A program made the position numbers and the translations under genes. From the NCBI RefSeq assembly GCF_002994005.1, contig NZ_POSN01000002.1, forward strand, positions 290,113 to 354,112: a stretch of DNA of 64,000 bases. The letters run 5' to 3'. Below are positions 52,943 through 62,333 of the stretch, in pieces. Origin of the DNA: Apilactobacillus quenuiae. GTDB lineage: Bacteria; Bacillota; Bacilli; Lactobacillales; Lactobacillaceae. Under the pieces are notes generated by a model. It saw nothing but the letters and a program-made list of their open reading frames with translations, was not told the DNA's origin and searched no databases. Position 1 is the stretch's first letter, and each line of letters opens with the position of its first letter.

Positions 52943-54322
52943 TTGGATAGTGGTGCATTAGCATTTCAAATCATCATTGTTTTAATAGCCTTCTTCTTTG
53001 CTGCATTCTTTGTTGCGTGTGAATTTGCCTTAGTGCAAACACGTTACAGCATGTTGGAAGAAGAACAAGAAAATAAAGGTAAGTCCAAAAAGTTATCTCG
53101 TGAAATGTTCATGATAACTAATTTAAATGATTATTTATCAACAACTCAAGTGGGAGTATCACTTAGTGGTATTATTATGGGTTGGATTGGTGAAGCATTA
53201 TTCGTAGACGGATTATTTGATTTACTAGAAATAGATCCCAATTTTATTAATCCAGCTACTGCTCATGCAATTGGTAGTATTGTTGGTGTCTTAATTTTAA
53301 CTTATTTGGAAGTTGTATTTACTGAAGTTGTTCCTAAAAATATTAGTATTGCAATGCCTAGAAGGATTTTAGGGTTGGTTGCTACTCCATTGCATTATTT
53401 CCATAAAATTTTCTATCCCGGTGTTTGGGCCATTAACATTACCGCATCAGGTGTAGTTAAATTAATGGGACTTAAAATGACCGATGAAAGCGATGAATCA
53501 ATGTCACAAGCTGAAATTTTAAACATCTCTAAAGATGCTGTTAAAAATGGTGCACTTGAAAAATATGACTACTTGTATATGCAAAGGGCATTTGATTTCA
53601 ACGATAAAGTGGCTAAAGATATTATGATTGATCGTACTCAATTAACAGTTATGGACATTAATACTAATATTAAAAATGCTATTGGAAAATATTTACAAAC
53701 TAAATATAGTCGTATTCCAATCGTTGAAAATAACAATAAAGATAATATTTTAGGTTATGTATACTGTTATGATATGGTTCGTCAATCACGTGTCAATCCA
53801 GATATCAAAGTAGGTCGTTTGCTAAGGGATATTGCAACGGTTCCAGAAAATATGAAAATCACTGAAGTTTTACAAAAAATGATTACATTACGTACACCTA
53901 TCGTTGTAGTTGTCGATGAATATGGTGGAACTTCAGGAATAATTACTGATAAAGATATTTATGAAGAATTATTTGGAACTGTTAGAGATGAAATTGACCC
54001 TGCAACTAATGAATATATCTTTAAGCAACCTAAGGGTACCTACCAAGTAAGTGGTAAAATGACAACTTATGATTTTGAACGTTACTTTAGAACTGAAATC
54101 AAGGACTTCAGCAAATCAGATAGCGTTACTCTTTCCGGTTACTTTATTGATAACAATCCTGGGATGCGTATTGAACCAGGAACTGAATTTACAATTGATC
54201 AATTTACATTTAAAGTGCTACATTTTGAAAATTCATTTATTAATTTATTTGAAGTTAACGTAAATGATGATAATAATTCAAATAAACCAAAAGAATTAAA
54301 AAGTGATGATAATAAACAATAA
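52943..54322 (+). CDS. CNNM/CorC-type transporter (hemolysin family: DUF21, CBS pair, CorC_HlyC)
   Basis: 459 aa, start TTG 52943 (GGGGAA upstream). N-terminal DUF21 membrane domain with four helices (about 5-190), TTQVGVSLSGIIMGWIGE and ILTYLEVVFTEVVPKN. A CBS pair follows (about 215-345: DIMIDRTQLTVM; TPIVVVVDEYGGTSGIIT). C-terminal CorC_HlyC domain (about 365-445). These proteins move or regulate Mg2+/Co2+; the 'hemolysin' name is historical. Long terminator follows. Confidence 0.9.
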   Translation: MDSGALAFQIIIVLIAFFFAAFFVACEFALVQTRYSMLEEEQENKGKSKKLSREMFMITNLNDYLSTTQVGVSLSGIIMGWIGEALFVDGLFDLLEIDPNFINPATAHAIGSIVGVLILTYLEVVFTEVVPKNISIAMPRRILGLVATPLHYFHKIFYPGVWAINITASGVVKLMGLKMTDESDESMSQAEILNISKDAVKNGALEKYDYLYMQRAFDFNDKVAKDIMIDRTQLTVMDINTNIKNAIGKYLQTKYSRIPIVENNNKDNILGYVYCYDMVRQSRVNPDIKVGRLLRDIATVPENMKITEVLQKMITLRTPIVVVVDEYGGTSGIITDKDIYEELFGTVRDEIDPATNEYIFKQPKGTYQVSGKMTTYDFERYFRTEIKDFSKSDSVTLSGYFIDNNPGMRIEPGTEFTIDQFTFKVLHFENSFINLFEVNVNDDNNSNKPKELKSDDNKQ

Positions 54323-54330
54323 TCATTATT

Positions 54331-54375
54331 ATAAAAAATCTGTTAGAATTAATTTCTAACAGATTTTTTTATTGA
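54331..54375. terminator. Terminator of the CNNM-type gene
   Basis: Stem AAAAATCTGTTAGAA/TTCTAACAGATTTTT with a 5-base loop and T tract. Confidence 0.9.
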
Positions 54376-54390
54376 AAGGACGTCTTACCT

Positions 54391-54852
54391 TTGAAACCTC
54401 TTCGTATTCTATATATATCAATCGCTGGTAACACTAAAAATTTCGTTAATAACTTAGTTAACTTTGCAAGTGAAGAAAATCAAAAAGACAATCATAATCC
54501 AATTATTAAAGCCACTGAAGTTTCAGATCAAACTGACTTTGCACATGAAAATAGTAATTTTTTCGCGTTTGTTCCTACTTATCTAGATGGTGGCAATGGA
54601 ATTGATAATGGTGTCAAAGAAATGATGACCAATGCGTTAGGTGAATATATTGCATATGATAACAACCGTGATTATTGTATTGGTGTCGTTGGATCAGGTA
54701 ATAAAAACTTTAATGAACAATATTGCTTATCAGCAAAACGTTATGCTGAATCATTTGATTGTCCATTTGTAAGTGACTTTGAATTACGTGGTACAGACCG
54801 CGATTTACCAAGAATATATAATCTACTAAAGCAAACTGCTTTGAAAAACTAA
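54391..54852 (+). CDS. nrdI: NrdI flavodoxin-like protein (class Ib ribonucleotide reductase activator)
   Basis: 153 aa, start TTG 54391 (AAAGGA upstream). Flavodoxin-like FMN site: IAGNTKNFVNNLV (about 11-23), VPTYLDGGNGIDNGVKEMM and VGSGNKNFNEQYC. NrdI gives superoxide to assemble the Mn-tyrosyl cofactor of NrdF. No nrdE, nrdF or nrdH gene lies near, so this is an orphan copy that might act with a reductase elsewhere or as a general flavodoxin. Confidence 0.88.
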   Translation: MKPLRILYISIAGNTKNFVNNLVNFASEENQKDNHNPIIKATEVSDQTDFAHENSNFFAFVPTYLDGGNGIDNGVKEMMTNALGEYIAYDNNRDYCIGVVGSGNKNFNEQYCLSAKRYAESFDCPFVSDFELRGTDRDLPRIYNLLKQTALKN

Positions 54853-54898
54853 AATTTGCTGATAAACTTTTTTTAAATATACTAAGGAGTTTTAGTTC

Positions 54899-55651
54899 AT
54901 GGCAATTGAAAATGAAGTTTTAAAAACTATTAAAAATCATCGTAGTATTCGTGATTTTACAGATAAAAAGTTAACTGAGGAAGAAGTTAATACATTAGTC
55001 AATGCTGCCCAAAGAACTTCTAATAGTATGAGTGAACAACAATACTCAATTATCAGTGTAACTGACCCTAAACAACTAGCACGCTTAGGTGAAATTACCC
55101 TTCACCATTTACCAGATAAAGCTGGTCATTTTTTCTTATTCATTGCCGATCAACATCGTAATGCCAAAATTATTCAGAATCACAAACCAGATGCTAATTT
55201 AGAAGCTCTTCATTCTGCAGATAAATTTTTAGCATCCATACACGACGTTGATTTAGCAGTACAAAGCACCTTATTAGCCGCTGAAAGTATGGGCTTAGGT
55301 GGAACTATCATGGGAAGCATTTATAATAATCCCAAAGAAATTATTAAAATATTTAACTTACCTGAATTAACCTTCCCCGTTTTAGGTTTAGCTATTGGTC
55401 ATCCTGCATCAATGCCTGATTTAAAACCGCGAATAAATAACGAACTTATTCATTTTGAAAATGCATATCAAGAACCCAACATGCAAGTTGTTGAAAACTT
55501 TGATAAAACATTGAATGAATATTATAAAAATCGTAAAGGTAGCAATCGTGATACTAACTTCTTCAAAAATATTTGGGCAGATATATCAAAAGGAAACTAT
55601 CGTAAAGATTTATTACCAATCATTAAAGCACAAGGCTTCTTAAATAATTAA
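54899..55651 (+). CDS. NADPH-dependent nitroreductase/flavin reductase (NfsA-type)
   Basis: 250 aa. Nitroreductase fold with FMN-binding NHRSIRDFTDKKL near the start (about 13-25), RTSNSMSEQQYS, GLGGTIMGSIYNNP and VLGLAIGHPASMP, as in NfsA/FrxA. Dimeric FMN enzyme using NADPH to reduce nitro groups, flavins or disulfides. ATG 54899 has AAGGAG upstream. Just 46 bases after nrdI, perhaps co-transcribed. Confidence 0.9.
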   Translation: MAIENEVLKTIKNHRSIRDFTDKKLTEEEVNTLVNAAQRTSNSMSEQQYSIISVTDPKQLARLGEITLHHLPDKAGHFFLFIADQHRNAKIIQNHKPDANLEALHSADKFLASIHDVDLAVQSTLLAAESMGLGGTIMGSIYNNPKEIIKIFNLPELTFPVLGLAIGHPASMPDLKPRINNELIHFENAYQEPNMQVVENFDKTLNEYYKNRKGSNRDTNFFKNIWADISKGNYRKDLLPIIKAQGFLNN

Positions 55652-55690
55652 AAAAACGCTTTATGTTTAAAACATAAAGCGTTTTTTAGT
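55652..55690. terminator. Bidirectional terminator between nitroreductase and MFS gene
   Basis: Stem AAAAAACGCTTTATGTTT/AAACATAAAGCGTTTTTT, minimal loop. Confidence 0.92.
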
Positions 55691-56859
55691 TAAGCTGATT
55701 TTTTATTTATATATATCACAATCAACCATGTCACCATAATTAATGTCGCTGTAAAAATAAACAATGGATTGTATCCTAAATATTCAACAAATAATCCTCC
55801 ATATAAAGGACTAATTGCCCTTCCAGCTGACATTAAAGCATTGAACAATCCTTGATATTTTCCTTTTTCAGCCTTGTTGGATAGTTGATCGATCCATGCT
55901 GGTACGTCCGGTAGGCCAATCATTTCACCAAATGTTAAAAATACCATGATTAATAAGAAACCAACGTAACTTTTTGCAAATATTAATCCATAGAAAGAAA
56001 TCGCAAATATAAAAATCCCAATGAAGACTTGTGTTGAAATTTTAACTTTTATTTTTTTGCTCAAGTAATTAATTAGTGGTTGACCGATTACAATCATTAG
56101 ACCATTAATCGTCCAGAGACTAGAATAACTCTCAAAAGATATCCCCATATTAACAATATGAACTGACATAATGCTTTCCCACAATGTATAACTTAAATAA
56201 ACACCAAATACCATCATACAGATAGGATAAATTAAGTTGATTTTAGAATGTTCCACTATTTTAACAGGTTGTTTTTGGTCAACGGAAACCGGTTGATTAT
56301 CAGTAAAATCAACGTTGAAATAAAAGAATGTCATTAACCAAAGAGCTACATAAAAAATTCCAGCTGCAATGAAAACAATCGCAACTCCATACTTTAATAA
56401 ATAGCCGACCATTGCAGTTCCAATTACAACTCCTAAGTTCAAACCAATATATAAAAGGTTAAAAACAGAACGCACATCACGATCCTTAACTGTAGTTGCA
56501 TAAGAATTAAGCAGTGTTAGACTAATTCCATCTCCAAACCCTAAGAAAAATAATAACACTGCAAAAGTTGGCCAACCATTGAAGAAAATTAAAGACAAAA
56601 TCGCTAGCGTTGAAATTGAAATACCAATCATTGATGCCTTATATGCTGACCATCGATCAAATAAGAATCCTCCTACATAATTACCAACAATCATAAAGCT
56701 AGACATTAGTAGTAATGAAACACCTGAAACCATTAAAGACTTATGTAGATAATCATTTATATACATTGTCACTAATGGCCACATAAATGAAGCTCCTGAA
56801 TTAAGTAACAAAGAATACATAAAGATTAGTTTCATCCCTAATCCTTTTCTTTTTTTCAT
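55690..56859 (-). CDS. MFS transporter
   Basis: 389 aa, 12 predicted helices. Motif A is reduced to GFLFDRWSAYKASMIG between helices 2 and 3; helix 4 contains a typical GFGDGISLTLLNSYATT. The central loop (FNVDFTDNQPVSVDQKQPVK) divides the halves. Likely a proton-driven exporter of drugs or metabolites; specificity unknown. RBS AAAAAGGGGGAA. Convergent with the nitroreductase gene. Confidence 0.85.
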   Translation of the reverse strand: MKKRKGLGMKLIFMYSLLLNSGASFMWPLVTMYINDYLHKSLMVSGVSLLLMSSFMIVGNYVGGFLFDRWSAYKASMIGISISTLAILSLIFFNGWPTFAVLLFFLGFGDGISLTLLNSYATTVKDRDVRSVFNLLYIGLNLGVVIGTAMVGYLLKYGVAIVFIAAGIFYVALWLMTFFYFNVDFTDNQPVSVDQKQPVKIVEHSKINLIYPICMMVFGVYLSYTLWESIMSVHIVNMGISFESYSSLWTINGLMIVIGQPLINYLSKKIKVKISTQVFIGIFIFAISFYGLIFAKSYVGFLLIMVFLTFGEMIGLPDVPAWIDQLSNKAEKGKYQGLFNALMSAGRAISPLYGGLFVEYLGYNPLFIFTATLIMVTWLIVIYINKKSA

Positions 56860-57012
56860 AACAATTCCCCCTTTTTACAAAATACTCATTTATATCATTA
56901 TAAAGCTTTTATTAAAAACATTTCTAAATGATTAGCTTATAAAAATAATAAAGCGTTTTCATATCTATTTTGTATGGAGTTAAAAACACTTTTTTAATTT
57001 CACTTTGTGTTA

Positions 57013-57067
57013 TATAATAACCATGTATATAGAGCGAAATAAATGTTTATCTAATTAAACATTTATT
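57013..57067 (+). promoter_or_regulatory. zwf promoter and leader hairpin
   Basis: -10 TATAAT (57013-57018), no clear -35. About 20 bases later an 11-bp perfect inverted repeat AATAAATGTTT-N8-AAACATTTATT (57038-57048 and 57057-57067) would form a stem in the leader RNA, or an operator in DNA. Confidence 0.5.
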
Positions 57068-57104
57068 GTAGCTTCGTTCAAATTTTGTATAAGGAGTGAC
57101 GGTA

Positions 57105-58577
57105 TTGGCAACAGCAACTCGTGCCTTGTTCATGCTTTTTGGTGCAACAGGTGACTTAGCTAAACGTAAACTATACCCTTCAATTTTCAATTTATATAAA
57201 AAGGGCTACATTGATCAAGAACATTTTGCATTAATTGGAACTGGTCGTCGTGAATGGAGTGACGACAAATTCCACGAAGTTATTGTGGAATCAGTAAAAG
57301 ATAATGCTGAAAGTGAAGATGAAGCTAAAAACTTCGCTAGTCACTTTTACTATATGTCACATGATGTAACTAATCCTGAACATTATGATGCACTAAGTGA
57401 ATACGCTAACAAATTAGATGATAAATATGATATTCAAGGAAATCGTATTTTCTACATCTCAATGGCTCCTAACTTCTTTGGTACTGTCGCTAAAAATCTA
57501 AAAGCACATAATTGCTTATCAGATAATGGCGGTTTCAATCGTTTAATCATCGAAAAACCATTTGGCCGTGATTACGAATCTGCTGAAGAATTGAATAATG
57601 CGTTAGGTAAATCATTTAACGAAAACCAAGTTTACAGAATTGACCATTACTTAGGTAAGGAAATGGTGCAAAACATCTTGGCATTACGTTTTGGCAACCC
57701 ACTTATCGAAGGTATTTGGAATAATAAATATATTAAAAACGTGCAAGTTACCCTATCAGAAAAATTAGGGGTTGAAGAACGTGCTGGATATTACGATGGC
57801 GCCGGTGCACTTCGTGATATGATTCAAAACCATACTATGCAAATGCTAAGTATTCTTACAATGGAAGATCCAGTTTCATTTAAAGACATTGACGTTCGTA
57901 GTGAAAAAATTCGTGCTTTACGTAGCATGAGAATCTACTCACCAGATGAAGCTCGTGAAAACTTTGTGCGTGGACAATATGGTAAAAAAGGCGATCAAGC
58001 TGATTACCGCCATGAAGACAATGTTCCTGAAGACTCAAATACAGAAACATATGTTGCTGGTAAAGTAATGTTTGATAACCAACGTTGGGCAAACGTTCCA
58101 TTCTATATCAGAACTGGTAAGATGTTAGCTGATAAATTCACTCGTATTGACATTGTATTCAAAAAACCTCTTATCGATGTTTTTGCTGCTTCAGGCAAGC
58201 AAGAAGGCGATTTACAAAACGATGTTTTAACATTATTTGTTGACCCTGTTAACAAGGTAATCTTACATCTAAATGGTAAGAAAGCTGGACAAGGTATGGA
58301 AATGCAACCACTTGATTTAACTCATGTTCAATCAGATGATGAAAAGGCTGCTACTCCAGAACCATATGAAAGACTTATTCATGATGCTATCCTAGGTGAT
58401 GCTACTAACTTTGCTAGTTGGGATGAAGTAGGTCGTGCATGGAAATTCGCTGATGTAATTAGAAATGTTTGGGATCATGACCAACCAGACTTCCCTAACT
58501 ACACTCCTGGTTCAATGGGACCAAAAGCTGCTGATGAATTATTAGCACGCGATGGCAATGAATGGATTAAAAAATAA
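57105..58577 (+). CDS. zwf: Glucose-6-phosphate 1-dehydrogenase
   Basis: 490 aa from TTG 57105, eight bases after AAGGAG; the upstream GTG overlaps the RBS. NADP-binding start FMLFGATGDLAKRKLYP (about 8-24), active-site signature RIDHYLGKEM with the catalytic His, and the C-terminal beta-domain ending. Oxidises glucose-6-P to 6-phosphogluconolactone with NADP+ (NAD+ in some heterofermenters). It makes the first step of the phosphoketolase route with gnd just downstream and xfp at 14-16 kb. Confidence 0.96.
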   Translation: MATATRALFMLFGATGDLAKRKLYPSIFNLYKKGYIDQEHFALIGTGRREWSDDKFHEVIVESVKDNAESEDEAKNFASHFYYMSHDVTNPEHYDALSEYANKLDDKYDIQGNRIFYISMAPNFFGTVAKNLKAHNCLSDNGGFNRLIIEKPFGRDYESAEELNNALGKSFNENQVYRIDHYLGKEMVQNILALRFGNPLIEGIWNNKYIKNVQVTLSEKLGVEERAGYYDGAGALRDMIQNHTMQMLSILTMEDPVSFKDIDVRSEKIRALRSMRIYSPDEARENFVRGQYGKKGDQADYRHEDNVPEDSNTETYVAGKVMFDNQRWANVPFYIRTGKMLADKFTRIDIVFKKPLIDVFAASGKQEGDLQNDVLTLFVDPVNKVILHLNGKKAGQGMEMQPLDLTHVQSDDEKAATPEPYERLIHDAILGDATNFASWDEVGRAWKFADVIRNVWDHDQPDFPNYTPGSMGPKAADELLARDGNEWIKK

Positions 58578-58659
58578 TTTATATGACATTTAATATGTAA
58601 AATGTTAAAATTTAAGTGTATATTTATACACAATTTTCTTTAAAAAAGGAAGGTTTATA

Positions 58660-60099
58660 ATGGCTGAATCAAAAGCAAACATTGGTGTTGTTGGAATGGC
58701 TGTTATGGGTAAAAACTTAGCCCTTAACATTGAAAGCCGAGGCTTCACTGTAGGTATTTATAATCGTTCATCTTCAAAAACTGAAGATGTAATGAAGGAT
58801 CACGCAGACAAAAACTTGGTTCCAAGTTACTCTGTTGAAGAATTTGTTAAATCTCTAGAAACTCCTCGTCGTATTATGATGATGGTTAAAGCTGGTAAAG
58901 CAACTGACGCTGTTATCAGTGAACTATTACCTTTATTAGACAAAGGTGATGTTTTAATCGATGGTGGTAACACTAACTTCCACGATACTATGAAAAGAAA
59001 TGCTGAATTGGATAAATCAGGTGTTAACTTTATCGGTATGGGTGTTTCTGGTGGTGAACTAGGTGCCCTACATGGACCATCATTAATGCCAGGTGGACAA
59101 AAAGAAGCTTATGACTTAGTTGAACCAATCTTAACTAAGATTGCTGCTAAGGCTAAAGATGGCAAACCATGTGTTTCATACATTGGACCAAATGGTGCTG
59201 GTCACTACGTAAAAATGGTTCATAATGGTATCGAATATGGTGATGAAGAATTAATCGACGAAAGCTACAACATTCTACGTAATGGTGCTGGTATTTCAGT
59301 TGATGACCTTGCTGATATCTTTAAAGACTGGAACAAAGGTGAACTTGACAGTTACTTAATCGAAATCACTGGTGATATCTTAACTAGAAAAGATGACTTA
59401 GGTTCAGACAAGAGCAAGCCTATCGTTGACATGATCTTAGACCGTGGTGCTAATAAGGGTACTGGTAAATGGTCATCAATGGACGCTATGGAAATTGGTA
59501 CTGATCAATCAGTTATTTCTGAATCAGTTTATGCTCGTTTCATCTCAATGCTAAAAGACGAACGTCTAAATGCTGCTAAAGTTCTTAACGGACCAAAAGC
59601 TGCTGACGTTATCGGTGAAGATGACAAAAAAGACCTTATCGAAAAAGTACGTAAAGCACTATACTTTGGTAAGATTATGAGTTATGCACAAGGTTTTGAA
59701 CAACTACGTTTCGCTTCAGAAGACTATGACTGGGACTTGAAGTTCGGTGAATTAGCTCAAATCTGGCGTGAAGGTTGTATCATTCGTGCACAATTCTTAC
59801 AAAACATTACTGATGCCTTTGAAAAGGATCCTAAGTTAACTAACTTATTATTAGACCCTTACTTCTCAGACATTGCTAACAAGTATCAAAGTGCTGCACG
59901 TGATGTTGTTGCTTTAGCAACTAAGGCTGGTATTCCAGTTCCATCACTTTCAGCCGCTGTTACTTACTTCGATTCATATCGTGCTGAAGTATTACCTGCT
60001 AACTTACTACAAGCACAACGTGATTACTTTGGTGCTCACACTTATGAACGTACAGACCGTGAAGGTAACTTCCATTACCCATGGTACACTGAACAATAA
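58660..60099 (+). CDS. gnd: 6-Phosphogluconate dehydrogenase, decarboxylating
   Basis: 479 aa. Rossmann start [20 protein letters not shown], then YNRSSSKT (an Arg after the second strand suits NADP+), [19 protein letters not shown] with substrate contacts, and the catalytic Lys-His region [18 protein letters not shown]. It oxidatively decarboxylates 6-phosphogluconate to ribulose-5-P plus CO2. RBS AAGGAAGG. Follows zwf by 82 bases without terminator, so the two form an operon. Confidence 0.96.
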   Translation: MAESKANIGVVGMAVMGKNLALNIESRGFTVGIYNRSSSKTEDVMKDHADKNLVPSYSVEEFVKSLETPRRIMMMVKAGKATDAVISELLPLLDKGDVLIDGGNTNFHDTMKRNAELDKSGVNFIGMGVSGGELGALHGPSLMPGGQKEAYDLVEPILTKIAAKAKDGKPCVSYIGPNGAGHYVKMVHNGIEYGDEELIDESYNILRNGAGISVDDLADIFKDWNKGELDSYLIEITGDILTRKDDLGSDKSKPIVDMILDRGANKGTGKWSSMDAMEIGTDQSVISESVYARFISMLKDERLNAAKVLNGPKAADVIGEDDKKDLIEKVRKALYFGKIMSYAQGFEQLRFASEDYDWDLKFGELAQIWREGCIIRAQFLQNITDAFEKDPKLTNLLLDPYFSDIANKYQSAARDVVALATKAGIPVPSLSAAVTYFDSYRAEVLPANLLQAQRDYFGAHTYERTDREGNFHYPWYTEQ

Positions 60100-60118
60100 A
60101 ATAATTATTGTTAATAAC

Positions 60119-60152
60119 TTAGAGAGACGATTGATTTCGTCTCTCTTTTTTA
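60119..60152 (+). terminator. Terminator of the zwf-gnd operon
   Basis: Stem AGAGAGACGA/TCGTCTCTCT with a short loop, then TTTTTT. Confidence 0.85.
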
Positions 60153-60238
60153 TGATCAATTTATAATTATTATTATTTGCAAACATTTATAAATAATCAT
60201 ATTATGTAAGTATATTATCAAGAAAGGATTGAACATAC

Positions 60239-61777
60239 ATGGCAGAAAATCAAAATACAATAAACGATTACTTCTTTTATGAACCTGCTTTTAATACCCA
60301 TGATGGAGGATATATTCCACTAGAAGAACCAAATATCCCAGAACAAAAATTAAAAATTCCAGAAGCTTTAAATCCAGACAAAGAAACTGATACTGATATG
60401 TATTATACTGTTGTTGCTGAAGCTGGAGAATCTCAAATTATGCCTGGTAAAAAGACTAAAACTTGGGGGTATAACCAACCATTACTAGGTAAAACAATTA
60501 TTTTTAAACGTGGCAAAAACATTCATGTAACTGTTAAAAATGAATTGTCTGAATTAACTACTTACCATTGGCATGGTTTAAATGTACCTGGTGATATTGA
60601 TGGTGGTTGTCATACCCCAGTTTATCCAGGCGAATCCAAAGTTTTAAACTTTAAATGTGATCAACCTGCTGCTACTTTATGGTTGCATGCTCATCCATGC
60701 CCATCAACTGCTGAACAAGTTTGGCATGGTCTAGCTACTGCTGTTGTCGTCAAGGATGAACATGAAGCATCACTACCCCTACCAAGAAATTATGGAGTCG
60801 ATGATATTCCTTTAATTTTACAGGATCGTAAATTTCATGAAAATAATCAATGGGATTATCATGCTGATTATGACCCTGATGGTGTTCAAGGCCCTACTGC
60901 AATGATTAATGGTACCGTTAACCCATACTTTGACGTAACCACCCAAAAAGTTCGTTTTAGAATTCTAGATGGCGCTAATCGTCGTGAATGGAGATTACAT
61001 TTTTCAGATAACCTTCCATTTACTCAAGTAGCTGGTGATGGTAGTTTACTAGAACATCCAGTGAAGTTTACCCATTTAATGTTAACTTGTGCTGAAAGAG
61101 CTGAAATTGTGGTTGATTTCAGCAACTATAAACCTGGTGATGAAGTAACACTATATTCTGATGATGTCCCAATTGTGCATTTCAGAATTCATAAATTCGC
61201 TGAGGATGATTCAACCCTTCCAGATACATTATTTAAATTAAATGCGCCTGAAGTAACTCCAGATACTCCAGTGCATAAGATTGTAATGTCCGGTATGGAT
61301 GAAGAAGTAGCAATTAATGATAAGAAATTCAACATGCAACGTATTGATTCTAAACAAACACTGGGTAGTTGTGAGATTTGGGAAATTACTAATTCTAACG
61401 ACTGTGATGGTGGTATGATTCACCCATATCATATGCATGGTTGCCAATTCCAAGTTCTATCACGTAATGGCAAGGCACCTTATCCAAATGAAACTGGTTT
61501 AAAAGATACCATCGCCGTTGATCCCAATGAAACAGTTAAGATCAAAGTATGGTTTGATCATACCGGTGTCTTTATGTATCATTGTCACATTATTGAACAT
61601 GAAGATGGTGGTATGATGGCACAAATTGAAGTTCAAGATCCTAAGAAACCTCAAAAGTTCAATTTAATGGACATGGATACCTTAATGAACGCATTTGCTA
61701 AGGAGCGTGGTGTAAAACCATCAGAACTTAATCTAGGTGGTATGGAATGCTACGATAAAATGAATATGAAAATGTAA
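60239..61777 (+). CDS. Multicopper oxidase (CotA/CueO-like)
   Basis: 512 aa, three cupredoxin domains. Four copper-binding motifs: YHWHGLN, LWLHAHPCPS, MIHPYHMHGCQ and MYHCHIIEHEDGGMM, which give one type-1 and a trinuclear type-2/3 site; the Met after HIIEHEDGG is the type-1 axial ligand. No signal peptide or Tat motif, so it should be cytosolic or released without one. Probably oxidises phenols, Cu+ or Mn2+/Fe2+ with O2; in aerotolerant lactobacilli it may help detoxify copper or phenols. RBS AAAGGA. Confidence 0.92.
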   Translation: MAENQNTINDYFFYEPAFNTHDGGYIPLEEPNIPEQKLKIPEALNPDKETDTDMYYTVVAEAGESQIMPGKKTKTWGYNQPLLGKTIIFKRGKNIHVTVKNELSELTTYHWHGLNVPGDIDGGCHTPVYPGESKVLNFKCDQPAATLWLHAHPCPSTAEQVWHGLATAVVVKDEHEASLPLPRNYGVDDIPLILQDRKFHENNQWDYHADYDPDGVQGPTAMINGTVNPYFDVTTQKVRFRILDGANRREWRLHFSDNLPFTQVAGDGSLLEHPVKFTHLMLTCAERAEIVVDFSNYKPGDEVTLYSDDVPIVHFRIHKFAEDDSTLPDTLFKLNAPEVTPDTPVHKIVMSGMDEEVAINDKKFNMQRIDSKQTLGSCEIWEITNSNDCDGGMIHPYHMHGCQFQVLSRNGKAPYPNETGLKDTIAVDPNETVKIKVWFDHTGVFMYHCHIIEHEDGGMMAQIEVQDPKKPQKFNLMDMDTLMNAFAKERGVKPSELNLGGMECYDKMNMKM

Positions 61778-61782
61778 TTAAC

Positions 61783-61812
61783 TTGATTGATTAATCATTT
61801 TTGTATTATAAT
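61783..61812 (+). promoter_or_regulatory. Promoter of the structured region
   Basis: -35 TTGATT (61783-61788) and -10 TATAAT (61807-61812), 18 bases apart, downstream of the multicopper oxidase and before a strong RBS. Confidence 0.6.
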
Positions 61813-61861
61813 TAAATAGTAAAAGAAATAATTATTAATTTTCAAAGGAGGGAAAACAACT

Positions 61862-61948
61862 ATGGCAGAATTACCTTTTGATCCAGGAGCGTCCAAAGAT
61901 CATTCTATCAAGGGAAAATTATTGTCAAACGTTGTTTCAATTCTTTAA
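61862..61948 (+). CDS. 28-residue ORF with strong RBS (leader peptide or gene remnant)
   Basis: Behind a very strong RBS (AAAGGAGGGAAA) a 28-codon frame, MAELPFDPGASKDHSIK then GKLLSNVVSIL, ends at TAA 61946-61948. Its last third lies inside a large hairpin, and the stop codon is in the loop. This could be a leader peptide whose translation controls the RNA fold, or the intact start of a gene whose remainder has been lost. No similarity is recognised. No promoter other than the one at 61783-61812 is needed. Confidence 0.4.
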   Translation: MAELPFDPGASKDHSIKGKLLSNVVSIL

Positions 61949-62260
61949 AAATTGAATTGAGACAGCCACTGACAGTTAATTTTCCCGAACTCATATGCTT
62001 TACTTTTTAGCTATAGATTGTTTAAGGAAAAATTAACTGTTGTTGGTTATCTCAGTATCATTTAATTGCATTTAATGACAGTGAATTGTCAGCAATTAAT
62101 AACAGTAATTTATAATTAACTATTGATGCTTCACCTTTTAGGGAACTAATTGGGGAGGTATGAACAACAGTTTATACCAAATTTACTATTAATTAGATAA
62201 AATGAGTAATTATGAGATTACACAGAAATCTTCGTTGAGTTGTGGGAACATGACTTACGC
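61912..62260 (+). ncRNA. Intergenic region with nested hairpins; candidate structured RNA
   Basis: The 550-base gap between multicopper oxidase and symporter has no long ORF, but holds three successive nested helices. (1) A 10-bp outer stem 61912-61921/61977-61986 with inner TGTCA/TGACA and a 10-bp stem 61934-61943/61954-61963. (2) ACTGTT/AACAGT around TTAATTGC/GCAATTAA and TGACA/TGTCA (about 62035-62106). (3) CTAATT/AATTAG around GGTATGAA/TTTATACC (about 62145-62195). A terminator ends the unit at 62295. No tmRNA, RNase P, T-box or known riboswitch core is present. Confidence 0.4.
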
Positions 62261-62294
62261 CAAAGTAATTGCTGTTTATCTACGATAAATAAAA

Positions 62295-62333
62295 TAAAAA
62301 GGACTCAGGAATATATTCTGAGTCCTTTTTTAG
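62295..62333. terminator. Bidirectional terminator
   Basis: Stem AAAAAGGACTCAG/CTGAGTCCTTTTT with a 9-base loop; ends the structured transcript and the convergent symporter gene. Confidence 0.9.

Noticed and set aside
61912-62260. RNase P RNA, tmRNA or T-box
   Set aside because: None of their conserved cores (GAGGAAAGUCC, the tmRNA ends, GGGTGG T-box) is present.
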